Under the pieces are notes generated by a model. That model was not told the DNA's origin, made no database searches, and saw only the letters and a program-made list of their open reading frames with translations. From Sycobia sp. Sy_11 (taxonomy: Eukaryota > Arthropoda > Insecta > Hymenoptera > Epichrysomallidae), in the NCBI GenBank assembly GCA_018907035.1, contig JACCIC010000284.1:142001-206000 (forward strand): a DNA stretch of 64,000 nt. The letters run 5' to 3'. Shown in pieces: positions 24,720-36,904 of this stretch. A program made the position numbers and the translations under genes. Each line of letters opens with the position of its first letter. Position 1 is the first letter of the stretch.

Positions 24720-24975
24720 ATACCTAATTTCAACACAGTTGTTATAGGTAGCGTAAGAGGTAGTTGGTTCACACAAGTTGTATTATGTATTTAATACCTA
24801 AAAAATAGGTTTACAAATGTATCTATAAAGCGGTCTGAATAACCCGAAAAAACGTTACATGTTAAGCTAATTTCTACCGAAGCGAAATACCTTGTTACTA
24901 GGTTTCGCCATAACGAAATACTTTCTTTATAGCTTAAAATTTTTTAACATTTATACCAGGGGAGCTTACTTTTTT
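24720..24975 (-). repeat. CCCTGGTA-family short repeat, minus copy
   Basis: Read on the minus strand it begins CCCCTGGTATAAATG and has TTTAAGCTATAAAGAAAGT. The same word order occurs on the minus strand at 39440-39660 (CCCTGGTAAAAATGCC, then TTTAAGCTATAAACGAAGT). Likely non-autonomous element; the far end is not defined. Confidence 0.45.
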
Positions 24976-24986
24976 TTCATTTTTAG

Positions 24987-25660
24987 ATATCAGGGCTTTC
25001 TTAAATGCCATCACAAAAATTTAGCTGACTGTAGAGGAAACTACTGCAGATGTGAAAGAATTGAAAATTAAGCTGATCGTTTGTCACAATAATTCCTGCG
25101 GAAAAATTATTAAACTATAGAATTACGTAACCATTTACGACTCTTGATTATTGGAATAATTTTAATAATTATTTAATCGAAGAGAGAAACTACAAGACGC
25201 ATTTGAAAGTAAATAAAAATATTAATATCTTTGTTATATAAATACCTTTTGAAATCTGAAAAATCTTATATATTCTTCATTTAGATTTCTTTCGTAAAAT
25301 TTAATATTAACAAAACAGAAAATAATACTGTCAAAAGTATAAACAATAATTTACAAAAGTTATTAGTAAAGGATTTAATTTTAACCTTTACTGCTAAAAA
25401 AAAAAAACAAAAAAAATAACAACTTTCAACGATTTTAAGTATTACTAGATTTTAAAATGTACGTATTTTATTGCATTAATGCTAATGGAACTATTTTCAT
25501 AAAATTTAATATCTGAAAATATTTTCTAGCTATTATTACGAGTTCGTACCCAGATGGAAACGGAGATTTGTTGTCTGAAGGTAGTTTTTACGCTATTTTA
25601 AGTTCATCATTCGCAAATGCAAAAGATTGGGGTGGAATAGTAAAAAAACCGTCTCAATAA
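24987..25660 (+). pseudogene. DUF4806-type gene D, 3' fragment
   Basis: D1 begins after TTTTAG at 24987 and reads FLNAITKI*LTVEETTADVKEL, matching the TVEET..DVKEL coil of gene B exon 7. D2 begins after TTTTCTAG at 25530 and reads GDLLSEGSFYAILSSSFANA and KDWGG, ending at TAA 25658-25660; this resembles the C-terminal exon of the family. The exon with most of the DUF4806 domain is missing between them. An in-frame stop is present in D1. It is followed within about 50 bp by LINE ORF1 homology, so a LINE copy abuts its 3' end. Confidence 0.5.
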
Positions 25661-25708
25661 TGGAAAAAATTTATGTTATTGAAGAAAACTTGTAAGTTTA
25701 TCAATATA

Positions 25709-28700
25709 TAAAGCGTTATTATTTGTGATAGAATATGACATATTCTCAGTTTTCGTAAACAGATGTACATAGACCCGGAAGATCTTCCTAAAATTACTGT
25801 TCAAATGCAAATTACTCATGAAAATATCAATTATTGGGTATACTTTTCATCAGAGAAGTTATCCTATTTCATTTGTAACGAAGAGGGATATTTAGCAAAA
25901 TAATTCAAAAATATAGTAAATATTCCAAATCAACCATCTCCTCAATATATTACGCTCAATTTAGATAAAAATCAAAATAAGGCAAAAGAAAATAAAAAGT
26001 ATCCGAAAAAAATAACGCAGTGGAAAATCCCGAATCTTCTATTACGTTTCCACCTATCAGAGTTAAAAGGACCTTGTCAAGTACGAACTCATCGATTACT
26101 TACCAAGAAAATTGTATCGCTCTTTCTACAGTTACCTTAAAGAAAAGGGATAACATAAACAACAAAAAGAAAATCACAGAAATAGATGTACAAGAAAAAT
26201 TATGTAAACATAGATTTCAGTAAATATTTGCAGCTGGCAAGATGATACATAATATCAATTGAAACTAACTACGTTCTGACGTATCCGAAATTATTTGAAT
26301 TCTTGGAAGCTACGCACAATAAAACTAATATAGAAGAAATTGCCAATAATTAAACATAGTGTTAACAGATACATACAAATATTTAGACTAGGACTAGTAA
26401 CTTGGTAATACGAGTTCAAATCCCGGTCTCGGCCGATTGACACAAGCATCGCTGTAATAATTTTCGCATTAAAAACAAATTAAGTAAAACTTTACAAAGG
26501 AAGGAGAGTAATCATTTAAGTTATACAGATGACAGTATGTCTTCAATTTCAAACTGCGAATAATTTACAAAATGAATCTGATAAATATAAACATTAAAAT
26601 TCTTTCCTGGAATGCAAGAAGTATTTCAAAACACATAGTAGAATTGGAAGTTATACTACAAGATGCTGATATTTGTGTATGTGTAGAATGATGACTCCTG
26701 CCGGATACAAATATTCAAATTCGAGATTTTCATACATATAGAAAAGATAGGACTTATGCTCAAGGTGGGGATTATAATATTTATTAAAAAAGATATAAGA
26801 TATGTAGAAGTACTTAATTTAAATATTCCAAATAATACAGTAGAAATATGCGGTTTTGAATTAAATAATATTTATCCACATGTTAAACTAATAGCATGTT
26901 TTCGCTCTCCGGGCACAGTACTATCCCCAAGCCAAGGATCGGACATAATAAATAATATCTCAAATAGAGAAAACTGCATATTAATGGGAAACTTTAATGC
27001 TTATCACATTATATGGAATTGTACGAAAACTGATACTAATGGTCAAAGATTCTTGCAAGCGATTGCAAATAACGATTTATTTTACACAATATAAATACTC
27101 TTTCTCGACTTAATTATGAGCACTTTGAACATTTCTAACAAAATTTTAGTAAATATGCATGATAAAACGTGGGGTTCCGACCATTATTCTTTAAAATAAA
27201 TATAGCCGTACAAAAACAACATTATTATAAAAGATCGTTTAAACTTGACTAAGTTCGTATAGATTAGTACACAGTAGATTGGGAACTCGATAAATTATTC
27301 AAAAAAATTCTTTCTAGAACATACGAAGAATTATCAGTCGATGAAAAATATAAATTATTTATGGAGAATATGAAATCAATTATTATTAAAAATGCACCAA
27401 AAAAGAAGACAGTCAATCGCTCTAAATACAAAAATCCTGTTCCCTGGTGGGATGAAGAATGTGATAAAAGAAAAAAGTTAAGAACAGCAGCTTTCAAGAA
27501 ATGGGACTCCTCAAAACATCTAGAAGACTTAATTAGATATAATAAAAGGATCGCAGAAGCAAAAAACGTTTTAAAAATAACAATTTTCGAAATTTTGTTC
27601 AAACTATTAACTTTAGATCAGGTATAAAATATAAGTGGAATAGAATTAAGATTCTTAAAAATAAATTGTGCCAAACTAAGAACATTAGCACAAATGAAAA
27701 TTTACAAAATAAAGAGAAAATAAATACGGTTATAAATAAAATTTACCCCCCTTGGTCACGAGAGATCCAAATTACTACCCAAGTACTGCATCCAATGAAC
27801 TTTTTGATATGCAATTTAATTTTAGTAAATTTATTTTAGCATTAGATTCACGTAACAGTAAATCTGCTCAAGGAATGGACGGAATCAAATATCAAATTAT
27901 GAAAGGGTTGCCTACAAAACTAAAACTTATACTAGTAGATATTTATAATGAAATTTACAGTACAAGTGACTACCACAAAGAATGAAAGGAATACTATCTT
28001 CATTTTGTAAATAAATCAGATAAAAAACTGTTCGCCCTATTGCATTGTCGACATGTTTTTGTAAAATTCTTGAAACTCTTGTAAAAAATAGATGAAGTTG
28101 GTAAAAACTAATAAAATCCTTCCTAAAAGCCAAGCAGGATTTCGCAAAGGATACTCGTGTGCAGATAATTTGCTATATCACTCATTGTATGTTCAACAGG
28201 GACTATCTCAGAATAAAGGTAATTTAGCCACTTTTCTAGATGTTCTAAGTGCTTGCGCTAATATTCTTTGAGATATCCTGATTGATAAATTAGCCTAACG
28301 TAGGCTGCTCGATTCATATATTAAGTTTTGTTAAATTTTTAACGTATAAAAAAAACATTCTCGCGGATGCGTTAGGTTCTGAAAGTTATTTAGCACACAA
28401 AGGTCTACCACAAGACGTTCTTAATCCGATTTTGTACTTAATGTATGTCGCAGATATAACAAAAAATAAACCTAAATTCCTATCGATCAAATATGGTTGA
28501 ATATGGTTTTTATATTTACTTCGCTACACAAAACAACGAACAACTCAAATTAGAAAAAATACAACAATTATCAATACGTATGGCTCTTGAATACCGGAAT
28601 AGTACGCCAAATCAAAAACATCAAAACTTCCGAGAATTCAAATTGATTTATCCATGAAACAACAAATTAGTTTTATAAACAAAATTTCTATGAACAAAAT

Positions 28701-28860
28701 CGCAAGAAAAACAGAAAAGGGAAAAATCTATTAATTGATTGCATAGAAGCATCTATTCTGCAAAGAAATATTTTACAATGTAACAGTAACTATAACCCGT
28801 GTAGAAATATCCCCACGATAGCCTTAGCTTTAAGATGGATTCTAATTAGTATTTCTATTG
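25709..28860 (+). pseudogene. LINE copy 2, 5' part: ORF1 end, endonuclease, reverse transcriptase
   Basis: Related to the complete LINE at 47.9-53.3 kb. ORF1: ILSFRKQMYIDPEDLPK and INYWVYFSSEKLSYFIC (25747-25880), where the zinc knuckle has lost key cysteines; then a tail at 26020-26223, and RIKNKLSKT just after the SINE fragment. ORF2 starts near 26571 (MNLINI..ILSWNARSI). The endonuclease includes CFRSPGT, LMGNFNAYHIIWNC (27000 region) and LQAIANNDLF. The linker has VPWWDEECDKRKKLR (27440-27482). The reverse transcriptase has QGMDGIKYQIMKGLPTK (27870-27920), KSQAGFRKGYSCADN (28128-28170) and GLPQDVLNPILY (28402-28440). FADD and neighbouring residues are not seen. The thumb reads LEKIQQLSIRMALEYRNSTP near 28550-28610. 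Many stops and shifts. The RNase H part is found separately at 34.6 kb. Confidence 0.7.
26388..26464 (+). mobile_element. SINE fragment inside LINE copy 2
   Basis: ACTAGTAACTTGG, then GAGTTCAAATCCCGGTCTCG and CCGATTGACACAAGCA match the SINE at 9217-9420. The A box and the 3' tail are missing. It lies within the C-terminal coding part of LINE ORF1, so it inserted after that LINE did. Confidence 0.8.
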
Positions 28861-29182
28861 ATTTCTGAACTAGAGATTGTCTTCTGGTTCACACTTAGAT
28901 TCCTGTAAAGTTAACTAATGTTTGGAAAAAAGCGTATATTTCATGTTTTTTTGTAATTGGACCTAGTTTTCTATTCTCTACTTTTTCTTATTGTTTTGAC
29001 AAAAATGTTCATGTAGATTTTCCATGTCTGAGTTCAATATGAGGATCCCAAGGTCCGCCCTTTGCATATTAGTTAAGTTTTCTTACTTGGGTTCTTGTTT
29101 GATATTGTATATATTTTTAACCACTTTAATCATACGTCGTATAAATGTGCATATTATATAAATATTTATATATCCATATATA

Positions 29183-29235
<53 letters not shown>

Positions 29236-29640
29236 TCTCTGGTCGCAGTGTCAGTTGTCAACCATGTTAGGTCATTTCTCAGTTTAATTCTCAGTGACCC
29301 TTCATAAAACAGCCCAACTGATGTGAATGCTCTTTTGTTTTTTCTTTCTTGTTGAAATATAATTATATATAGCACGCTTATTTTTATAATGTACTTAAAT
29401 GCTGTGAAGATTGGAAAGCAATTTATTCCCCTTACATTCTATCAAATTCAATAGAATTATAAAATGTAAGTAAAATTAAAATTATTTATTCTCAAATATT
29501 ATAAAGAATATTATTAATGTAATATATAAGATCTGCTAAAGTAATAGTATTATTTCATAACCTAAAACTATTAATTCTAAATAAAATTTTTATATTACAC
29601 TTTAATATGGATATGAGTATAATAAAAAATAAATATAGAT
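28861..29640. other. Non-coding with a (TA)n array
   Basis: (TA)n at about 29189-29231. The rest is unassigned. This is the left flank of gene B, and no terminal repeat shared with the right flank (34017-34610) was seen by eye. Confidence 0.4.
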
Positions 29641-30404
29641 ATCTTTTTGCGAGTTTAATGACTATTGTAATAAAGATGGAATAGACATTATACTGGAGGA
29701 AAAATGGAGATAGATATACCTACAAGTTGGATTCAATATAATAACATAAAAAAGGTTTATGAAATCAAAAATCCAAATCAACCGTTTACGAAAAAAGATT
29801 TTCAGCAACTCCATCTAAGAGTGCAGTCCTATTTACCGCCATCGACAAATTGGTCTGCATAGACAGTAACAATTAAGGGAGGTGCAGATAAGAAATTCGT
29901 TTATTTTTTTATGTCTTGTTACTATTCGTAAAGTTAATTTTTTATTTATAAATTTCTTTTAGTCAATAGATACATAAAAAAGCGAAAGATAGAAGTTTGA
30001 AAATAAAAAATGCAGTATCATATGTATTTACTACAGATATAGACAACAATGATTAAGAAAAAGCTAAGACCTTCAATAGTATTTTTCGCAAGGAAGCTCT
30101 AGAAGCTATATTATCGGTTTCGGATAATCAGTTGGAAGAAGGTAGTGATTCTGTTACGAACATTCTAGATATTATTATATAGTAATTAGCTTCACGTAAA
30201 ACGTCTCTATATTGTTTGCATTACAATTTAAAAATAAGATATTTTCAGTATCACTGATAGATTTATGTATGTTTATAGTTTAATAAAGTAGAGCTATAAA
30301 TTTAAATGTAATTTTATGATTTTCAATGTTAGAATTATTTAGTCTGATATTATATTAAAATAATGTATAGTAGTTTCTAAGAAGTTTTATAATATTGCGT
30401 TAAC

Positions 30405-30407
<3 letters not shown>

Positions 30408-30455
<48 letters not shown>
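30408..30455. repeat. (TA)n microsatellite
   Basis: About 48 bp of TA in the second intron of gene B. Confidence 0.95.
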
Positions 30456-30456
<1 letters not shown>

Positions 30457-30599
30457 TTTAATATTTCTTTATATAATTATATATAGTTATAAATTATACT
30501 GCGGAAAATGTTTAGTTTTAAGATTGAAAAATAACAGAAATAAGAGATTAATGTAACTACAATATTTCCGAGATAATAATATAAGGAAGAAAGGTATAT

Positions 30600-31340
30600 G
30601 CGATCTCCTCGGACAAAACGGCGCCACACACATTCAAAAGAGAAAAACTGTTTATAACTTATATGTAAGTATATACGAGATATCGAGTAATTCTCGACGA
30701 AATCACCGTTAGAAATTTGAAATCTTATTCGATAATTTATAATTTGAAATTTTGAATTGAACTTTGAATGAATTCATTTAATTTAATTGACTTTAAAGTT
30801 AATTAATTATTGAAATCAGGATCGAGAGAAAACCTTCGTTAAAGGCCAGAAAATTATATACAACTAAGTTATACGCTTGATCCGTACCATGACGGGTAAA
30901 ACCGAAGATTTTTCTGAAAACTGACTTTTATATGATTTACAACTAAGGTAACCAAATATTAGTCGGAGGAAAATCTTGAGATTTTACGAAAGAAGCTTAA
31001 CTGGTTATGCTTCCATAAAAGCAATTGATCCGTGCTGTGACGGAAAATTCAGAATTTTTCTTTCTAATAGCTCTTCTACAGATTCACAAATAAAGTGACT
31101 GTATTTTAGCTTTAAGAAAATTGAAGAATTTTGAAAGATGGACGGTGTCGGATTACCACCTCGGGTTCTCCGCCCGTCCGGCTGCGCGAAGTGTTTAGGC
31201 TCCGATCGACGAATGGGGCTTATCGCCCGAAATTTGACCCGCGATAAGAAGGACTGCAAGTCTATAAAGGGCGCTATGTGAGCGCAGAAAGATTATTCGT
31301 ATCTCGACTATACTAAGGTGATTTTGATTTGTATTTCTGT
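30600..31340 (+). repeat. LTR-like GC-rich insert in gene B intron
   Basis: Two diverged copies of a ~45-bp word (TTGATCCGT...TGACGG...AATTTTTC or similar) lie near 30876 and 31021. TCTATAAAGGGCGC at 31261 is a TATA box, followed by GAGCGCAGAAAG and later ATTAAA. The layout is similar to the LTR-like copies at 12.2 and 57.4 kb, but sequence identity to them is not clear. It is probably a promoter-bearing solo LTR. Confidence 0.35.
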
Positions 31341-33109
31341 CTTGCATTTATTACATATTAAAATTCAATTTATTCAACACTGTTTTTAAACATTTATTAT
31401 TTTTAAACCTCCCAGTATATAGTTTATTACAGATTCTAACACTAATTCTTCTTCTGACTTATCTGAAAATGACAAAAAAACTAAGAGCAGGTAAAAAAGT
31501 ATATATATTGATTTATTTTTAATACACACACACACACATATACACAAACAAACACAAACGCATACATGTACGCACGCACGCACGTACGCATATGCATACA
31601 CATACACTCTCTCACGCACATACACATGCACGTATGCGCAAAATTTTCTTAACATAAAACTACATTTGATTTTATATGTTAATAATATTTATTTTAATAA
31701 TGCCCTAGTTAATTTAAATAATTGTAAAACAGTTAAAAAAAGATTTAAATTGTAAAAGATATTCAAAAATAATTTGTAAAATTATAAAAAACTTAATTAT
31801 ATATTACTTAAAAAAGTTTTGGTATAGATTCTGCTAAATAAATTTCGTGAATTTATTTTTATAAACAATTTTGTTCGATTTATTATAATTTTTTATTTTA
31901 TAATTATAAATGTGAAAAGGGGGCATCTAATGTATTCTTAAAATTATTATTAACTTATTTCTATTTTTCAAATTACTTACCACTTTCAAATATAATACAT
32001 TGAAATAGATAAAAATCAGACTTCATTAAACATACATTTTTCAATATCAATGTAGAAGCTCATCTCCTTCCAATAAATATATTATTGATGCATATAATGG
32101 CGAAGCCTTGCAGTTGGACCTAGCAAATTGAACCAGTTTTTTCTCCTCTCTCCCTCAATACACACTCGCACGCACTATACTTATAATATAAAAATTACAC
32201 ATATTCAATAAGTATAACTTTTTTGAATTTATTTTTAATTAATTATATCGGTTTTTATTCAATGAATATTTGTTGTAAATAGCTAAGCCTTATAAAAATA
32301 AAATAAAGAGTAAAAAACAAATAAAATTTGCAACGAAGAAGTACAATAAAGAAATTTAAAAAATTTAAAAGGAAGTAAATTTATTTATTATTAGTTATAT
32401 TGCTAATTATGCTCTTTTAATCAACATACTATATGTATTTTTAATTTTAACATACTTCTACAGATTTTCATAAGAACAAAAAAACTGATTCTGATTTTGA
32501 AGCTATGTCAGATAAGGCATTTTTAACTGAGTACAATTTAATATTTATTTTGAATACGTACTATAATTTAATACGTAACACCTAGTTTAAAAATACATTT
32601 TTAATTCCAGATTTTATAAATGAAACTACATTAATGTTAAAAAAGACCCTCTCGTACATTTGAACATGGAAACAAATAGTTTTGAGAGTAGTGAAAATTT
32701 ATCAAATAAAAATGTTTCATATGTCAATAATTCTCGTGATAATAATAAAATTTCTTTTTGGAGTAATATTTAATAAATATTTATTATAATAATATTATAA
32801 CATTATTACTTTTGTAATATATATAATTTTTAAGTATATATTTTTCAATTCTAAGATGATATTGATGACGCTGTAATCTCGGTTACTAAGATACCAGAAA
32901 ATGATCCATTAGAGAATTTAAATATTATAGATGTAAAAATCCTTATGCCTTTAAAAAATAATTTAAATTTAAATAAAAAGATATTGTTTGGACAATATAT
33001 AATTTAATACCGTTTCATTTTACAATAACATTTTTATAAATAATAATTAATTTTCATTCGTAGAATTTAAAATCTTAACTTTGATTTACGAGACAGCCAA
33101 ATAAATACA

Positions 33110-33600
33110 ATTTGCTCGCCGCATATTGTTTATGGGGCTCGTATTCTTTTCAAAGCGGCTATGTTTACTTCACCGGGAGATAAGAGACACCAAGCCGCTG
33201 GAGCGCCGGCGATGACCGCGTACGAGTTAGTTAATCTTGAGTCGTCGAATCGTGTTGTCAAAAAACTTATACTACTGTTCAGACATCCTCTCCTCTTCTT
33301 CTTTTACAACATTTCGAAAGGAGACCGCTCTCCTTGCAAGTGAATTCATTCGTTGGCGAATTCCAACAAGATTCGAGTTGCAGATGCTCGAATCTCCACG
33401 AGATTCATGTCGCAACTCTCGAATCTCTGGGAGAGCACTTCTCCCGACGAGTCCAGCACTCGCTCCACGCAACGTGCAAAAGTCATACACAACAACAAAA
33501 ATTGTTCGCACCTTCAAATCATTTGTCATCAGGGGTTTTTATGCCGCTAGGCTTTTCCCCTTTCATACGAACCAATAAAACATCTTTATATTTGGCTCAA
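33110..33600. other. GC-rich patch in gene B intron
   Basis: Sharply GC-richer than the surrounding DNA, with CTCGAATCTC twice (33388 and 33418) and open frames in several overlapping phases on both strands. No protein similarity was recognised; overlapping frames in all phases suggest composition rather than coding. Confidence 0.35.
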
Positions 33601-34120
33601 TTGTCGTAGTTTGATTTTTAAACCTAAATTACATCTACCTTCCTATCGATTTACATTTTTTATTTCCTTTAATCTTATATTCTTTTTATCTTAATACTTA
33701 TAAAATAAAAAACATTTATGTAATTTAAATAGTAGTAATATGCATACTTAATGATGTTACATACGGACACGCACACAATTCAATATTTTTCTTTTTCAGA
33801 TAAGAAAATTTTATTGAAAGCAGTTGCGATAATAAAAATTACAGTAGAAGAAACCATTCGAGACGTTAAAGAACTGATAAAACAAATAACTGGTTCTAAT
33901 AACGAATCGTTGGAAAATATTTTAATCCATTATAAACTTGCGTTACCTATTAGCAATTTTGAGGATTTGTATGCTTTTAATAATCTGTTAAAGGAAGATG
34001 CATTTGTATTATGCTAGATAGGTGTACATTGTTTACATGAAAATGGAAATAATACGACGAAAGAAAAAATGTGTTAAGAATATGTGTCATAAGATGTAAA
34101 AATATATAATGTAAAAAATA

Positions 34121-34220
34121 TATATGGGATTATTAACGCTACATTAGGATGATACACATCATTTTCTACTTGTTTAACTAAATAGTAATACTAATGTAGC
34201 GTTCAAAAGCCCATATGTGG
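34121..34220. repeat. Small hairpin, about 28-bp arms
   Basis: CATATATGGG-like left arm with AACGCTACATTAG (34135-34147) pairs with CTAATGTAGCGTT (34191-34203) and its flank, exact over 13 bp and imperfect beyond. Loop about 43 nt. No coding. Confidence 0.6.
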
Positions 34221-34609
34221 CATTATTACTTAAGTATTATTTTTAATATGTATTCTTAAAAAATAAAATAAATATATAAAAAATGATAAATATTTTCTTG
34301 TTTGATATTTTAGATATATATAGTTCAAATGATAAGTACTTCTTTACTTTTAAATAAATATTTTTAAAGGGGAAAAAATATTTATTTCATATGATCGAAT
34401 TATTATTATTATTCTCTTTTTTAATAGTATTGCTTTAGTGGATCTTGCTAGATCTCCCTTAGTAGTACTGGTTCGACTTTCTTATTAGAATCCTATCAAA
34501 AAAGGGACAAATCCATATTAAGATCTATTAAGATTTCCGTACTGTATTCTAGCAAGAAGTAGGAAAATCTAACCAGATTTCGGTAAGATTCTATACAAAA
34601 TTTCTACAC

Positions 34610-35691
34610 GGAAATACGTACGACATAGATTTTAAAAACAGTATTTCAAATATTCCAACCAATGTAGAAATTGGAACAAAGATGAAAAATAGTGAAAATC
34701 CAAATGCAGCATTTAACGAATGTTTCGAAGATAGAAATGCTATTCATATATATATACGGACGGAAGTAAAAGCTTAAGTGCAAGATCAGTGAGTTCTGCC
34801 ATGATATGTCAAGACCTGCATATCACACGATTAAGAAATATAACGCAAATTGCTTGTATTTTTACAGCTGAAAGCACGGCAGTTAGCGACGCTTTAAATC
34901 TCGTATTAAATCACAGAGACAGTAAGTTTTTATGTCATCAAAAAATAGACATAAAAATAAGCCCCCAATTGCTCCAAACCACAAAGAAATATAATGAAAT
35001 TATAAACGAAATTAACAACGCCAAATCAATTGAGTTAGTTTGGATTCTGTTCCATGTTGGGATAGCAGGTAATGAAGTCGCAGACAAAACAGCTTAAGAA
35101 GCCCTAAATGAACCAGATGGTACATAAAAAATTCCATTCACAGATTTTCAAATAGAATTTATAAGAAAAATGATACTCAGTATAAGAAAGTCTGTAGAAG
35201 ACGGGAAATTAAAAGGAAAAGATTATTTCCGATACTATTATAACAGTAAAATAAACCATGATATTATAAAATAAATTTAGAACGAGTAATAATAGTCTGC
35301 ATCAACCGTTTTAGATCTGGACACTATAATCCTAATAAAGCTCTCTATCGCATTGACATAGCCAATAGTGAAATGTGTACTTGTAATTACGAAATTCAAG
35401 ATTAAAACCATGTTATATGGCAATGCTCACTATATGATAACCAAAGAATTGATTTGATCAAAAAGCTAAGAAATATAAAAATATACTTTCCTCGAGATAT
35501 AAATATATTATTAATACAGCTCAACGTAACTATAACCACTGTCGGTTATTGTTAAATATCTCATTAGTTGTAAACTCATAATCTAATATGTAAAAACTCA
35601 CATATATATATACACCAAGATATTCTCTATAAATTTATTGTCTGCTAAATAACTCTCAATGGAGAGTTCAAAATTGCTTAAATAAAAAAAA
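34610..35691 (+). pseudogene. LINE copy 2, 3' part: RNase H and terminal zinc-like motif
   Basis: Starts in the region just before RNase H (TNVEIGTKMKNSENPNAA, near 34660). RNase H reads IYTDGSKS near 34750; FTAESTAVSDAL (34858-34893); and VWILFHVGIAGNEVADKTA to 35094, which holds the last catalytic aspartate. Then an in-frame stop, KGKDYFRYY, INRFRSGHYNPNKAL (35300-35345), and CTCNYEIQD*NHVIWQC (near 35380-35425), the C-terminal C-x-C...H...C motif. It ends near AAATAAAAAAAA at 35681-35691, a 3' tail like that of the complete LINE. The segment starts almost where the 5' part at 28860 stops, in the same orientation, so both could belong to one insertion now split by gene B DNA. Confidence 0.65.
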
Positions 35692-36900
35692 TCTTGTTAT
35701 TAGGTTCTTTCATATTGAAATACTCCGCGAAGAAATTTATCGGATATAGAAATCATCATCGAATAATGCCAGGGAATACCTTAATTTAACGAGTCTCCAG
35801 ATTATTATCCAGAGTATTTAACAGATATGTCCCATTTTTTAAATGGGTCTGATCAGGAAATCTGGACTGTTTGCGCCAGTAAGCTATTTAATAAAAATAT
35901 GAAAAACAACTTTCAAATATACAGCGCTTCACATGCGTATATTAAATGCAAATGATTAGTTAAATTGTATAGTTTTGCATCAGAATAAAGCGTGAACACA
36001 ATATTTTATAAATGAAACAAACGTATACTTTATTTTATTATAAATGGCAAACGATATAATAGATATGTACAAACGACACTATGTGGTCGAGTCGACAATC
36101 AAACAGAATCTGAATTTACAAAGTTTTAACATTATGCACATTACTTTATGTCTCTAATTTTGAAAGAGTGGGGATATACAGCTACTATATTGATGCTATT
36201 AGAAAGGCATCTAGCTACCCATTAGATGCTCGGCGGCGCGCGGGTGCGTCTTTTCCCATAACGGTAGAACGGAAGCGGACAGACCTGTTGACCGGGCTAC
36301 ACATTACATGCATGCGTATGGCAATTGTCCCTAATAGGTTTTACATATTATTAAACTTATGTCTATTATATAAATATCAAAATAATGACGGGGATTTTCT
36401 GTATTTATAATGTTATAATTTTAGTATGATCTAGTACATATACATTTGACACGTCAGGTCTGAACATGGACAGTACCCTATCTGGTTTACCATTAGTTTT
36501 CCAATAAAGGATTTCAAATAATTGTTAATTTCTAAAAAATAAAAAATAAGATTGATTATTATGTGCCTAATAAAAAACAACAGATTTAAGCATCGTACCT
36601 GATTATATAAATGATATATTTGTCTTTATTATTTCAAAATATAAAATAATGACTAATATTTATAGGATGACATAAACTAATATCATTTTAAAATTATAAC
36701 AAATTAGAAAATTTATTGATTTATTTAACTAAATAATAAAAATATTACAATGATAAAAAACATAATCACATTTTAATTTTTGGTTAATATTTATAAAATA
36801 TTTATTCTTTTGAATTCTTCATTTGACCACTATTGACAATAATTTCTTTTTAATTAAAATGTAATATATAAAATTAATATATTGCTTAAAAAACTATTTT
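35692..36900. other. Non-coding; GC-rich patch at 36220-36330
   Basis: The patch includes GGCGGCGCGCGGGTGCG. The rest is AT-rich with no recognised coding. The downstream end of gene E should lie here, but its DUF4806 C-terminal exons were not found. Confidence 0.3.
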
Positions 36901-36904
36901 TTAG

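Larger units (their letters stand above)
29645..34017 (+). pseudogene. DUF4806-type gene B, seven exons, 3' end missing
   Basis: B1 (about 29655-29886) encodes CEFNDYCNKDG, IPTSWIQYN, PFTKKDFQQL and NWSA, parallel to gene A exon 1; its donor is mutated. B2 (about 29962-30183) has KNAVSYVFTTDIDNND* and EALEAILSVSDNQLEEG. B3 31433-31490 reads DSNTNSSSDLSENDKKTKSR with perfect AG and GT borders. B4 starts 32464 (DFHKNKKTDSDFE). B5 starts 32611. B6 starts 32856 (DDIDDAVISVTKIPENDPLE). B7 33800-34017 has TVEETIRDVKELIKQI, then LALPISNFEDLYAFNNLLKE, the start of the DUF4806 domain, and ends at a stop. Later DUF4806 exons are absent. Stops and shifts in B1, B2 and B5. Introns hold a (TA)n array (30408-30455), an LTR-like patch (30600-31340) and a GC-rich patch (33110-33600). 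Confidence 0.6.

Noticed and set aside
33161..33609. Overlapping open frames in all phases
   Set aside because: High GC removes stops in every phase; no family similarity, and it lies in an intron of gene B.
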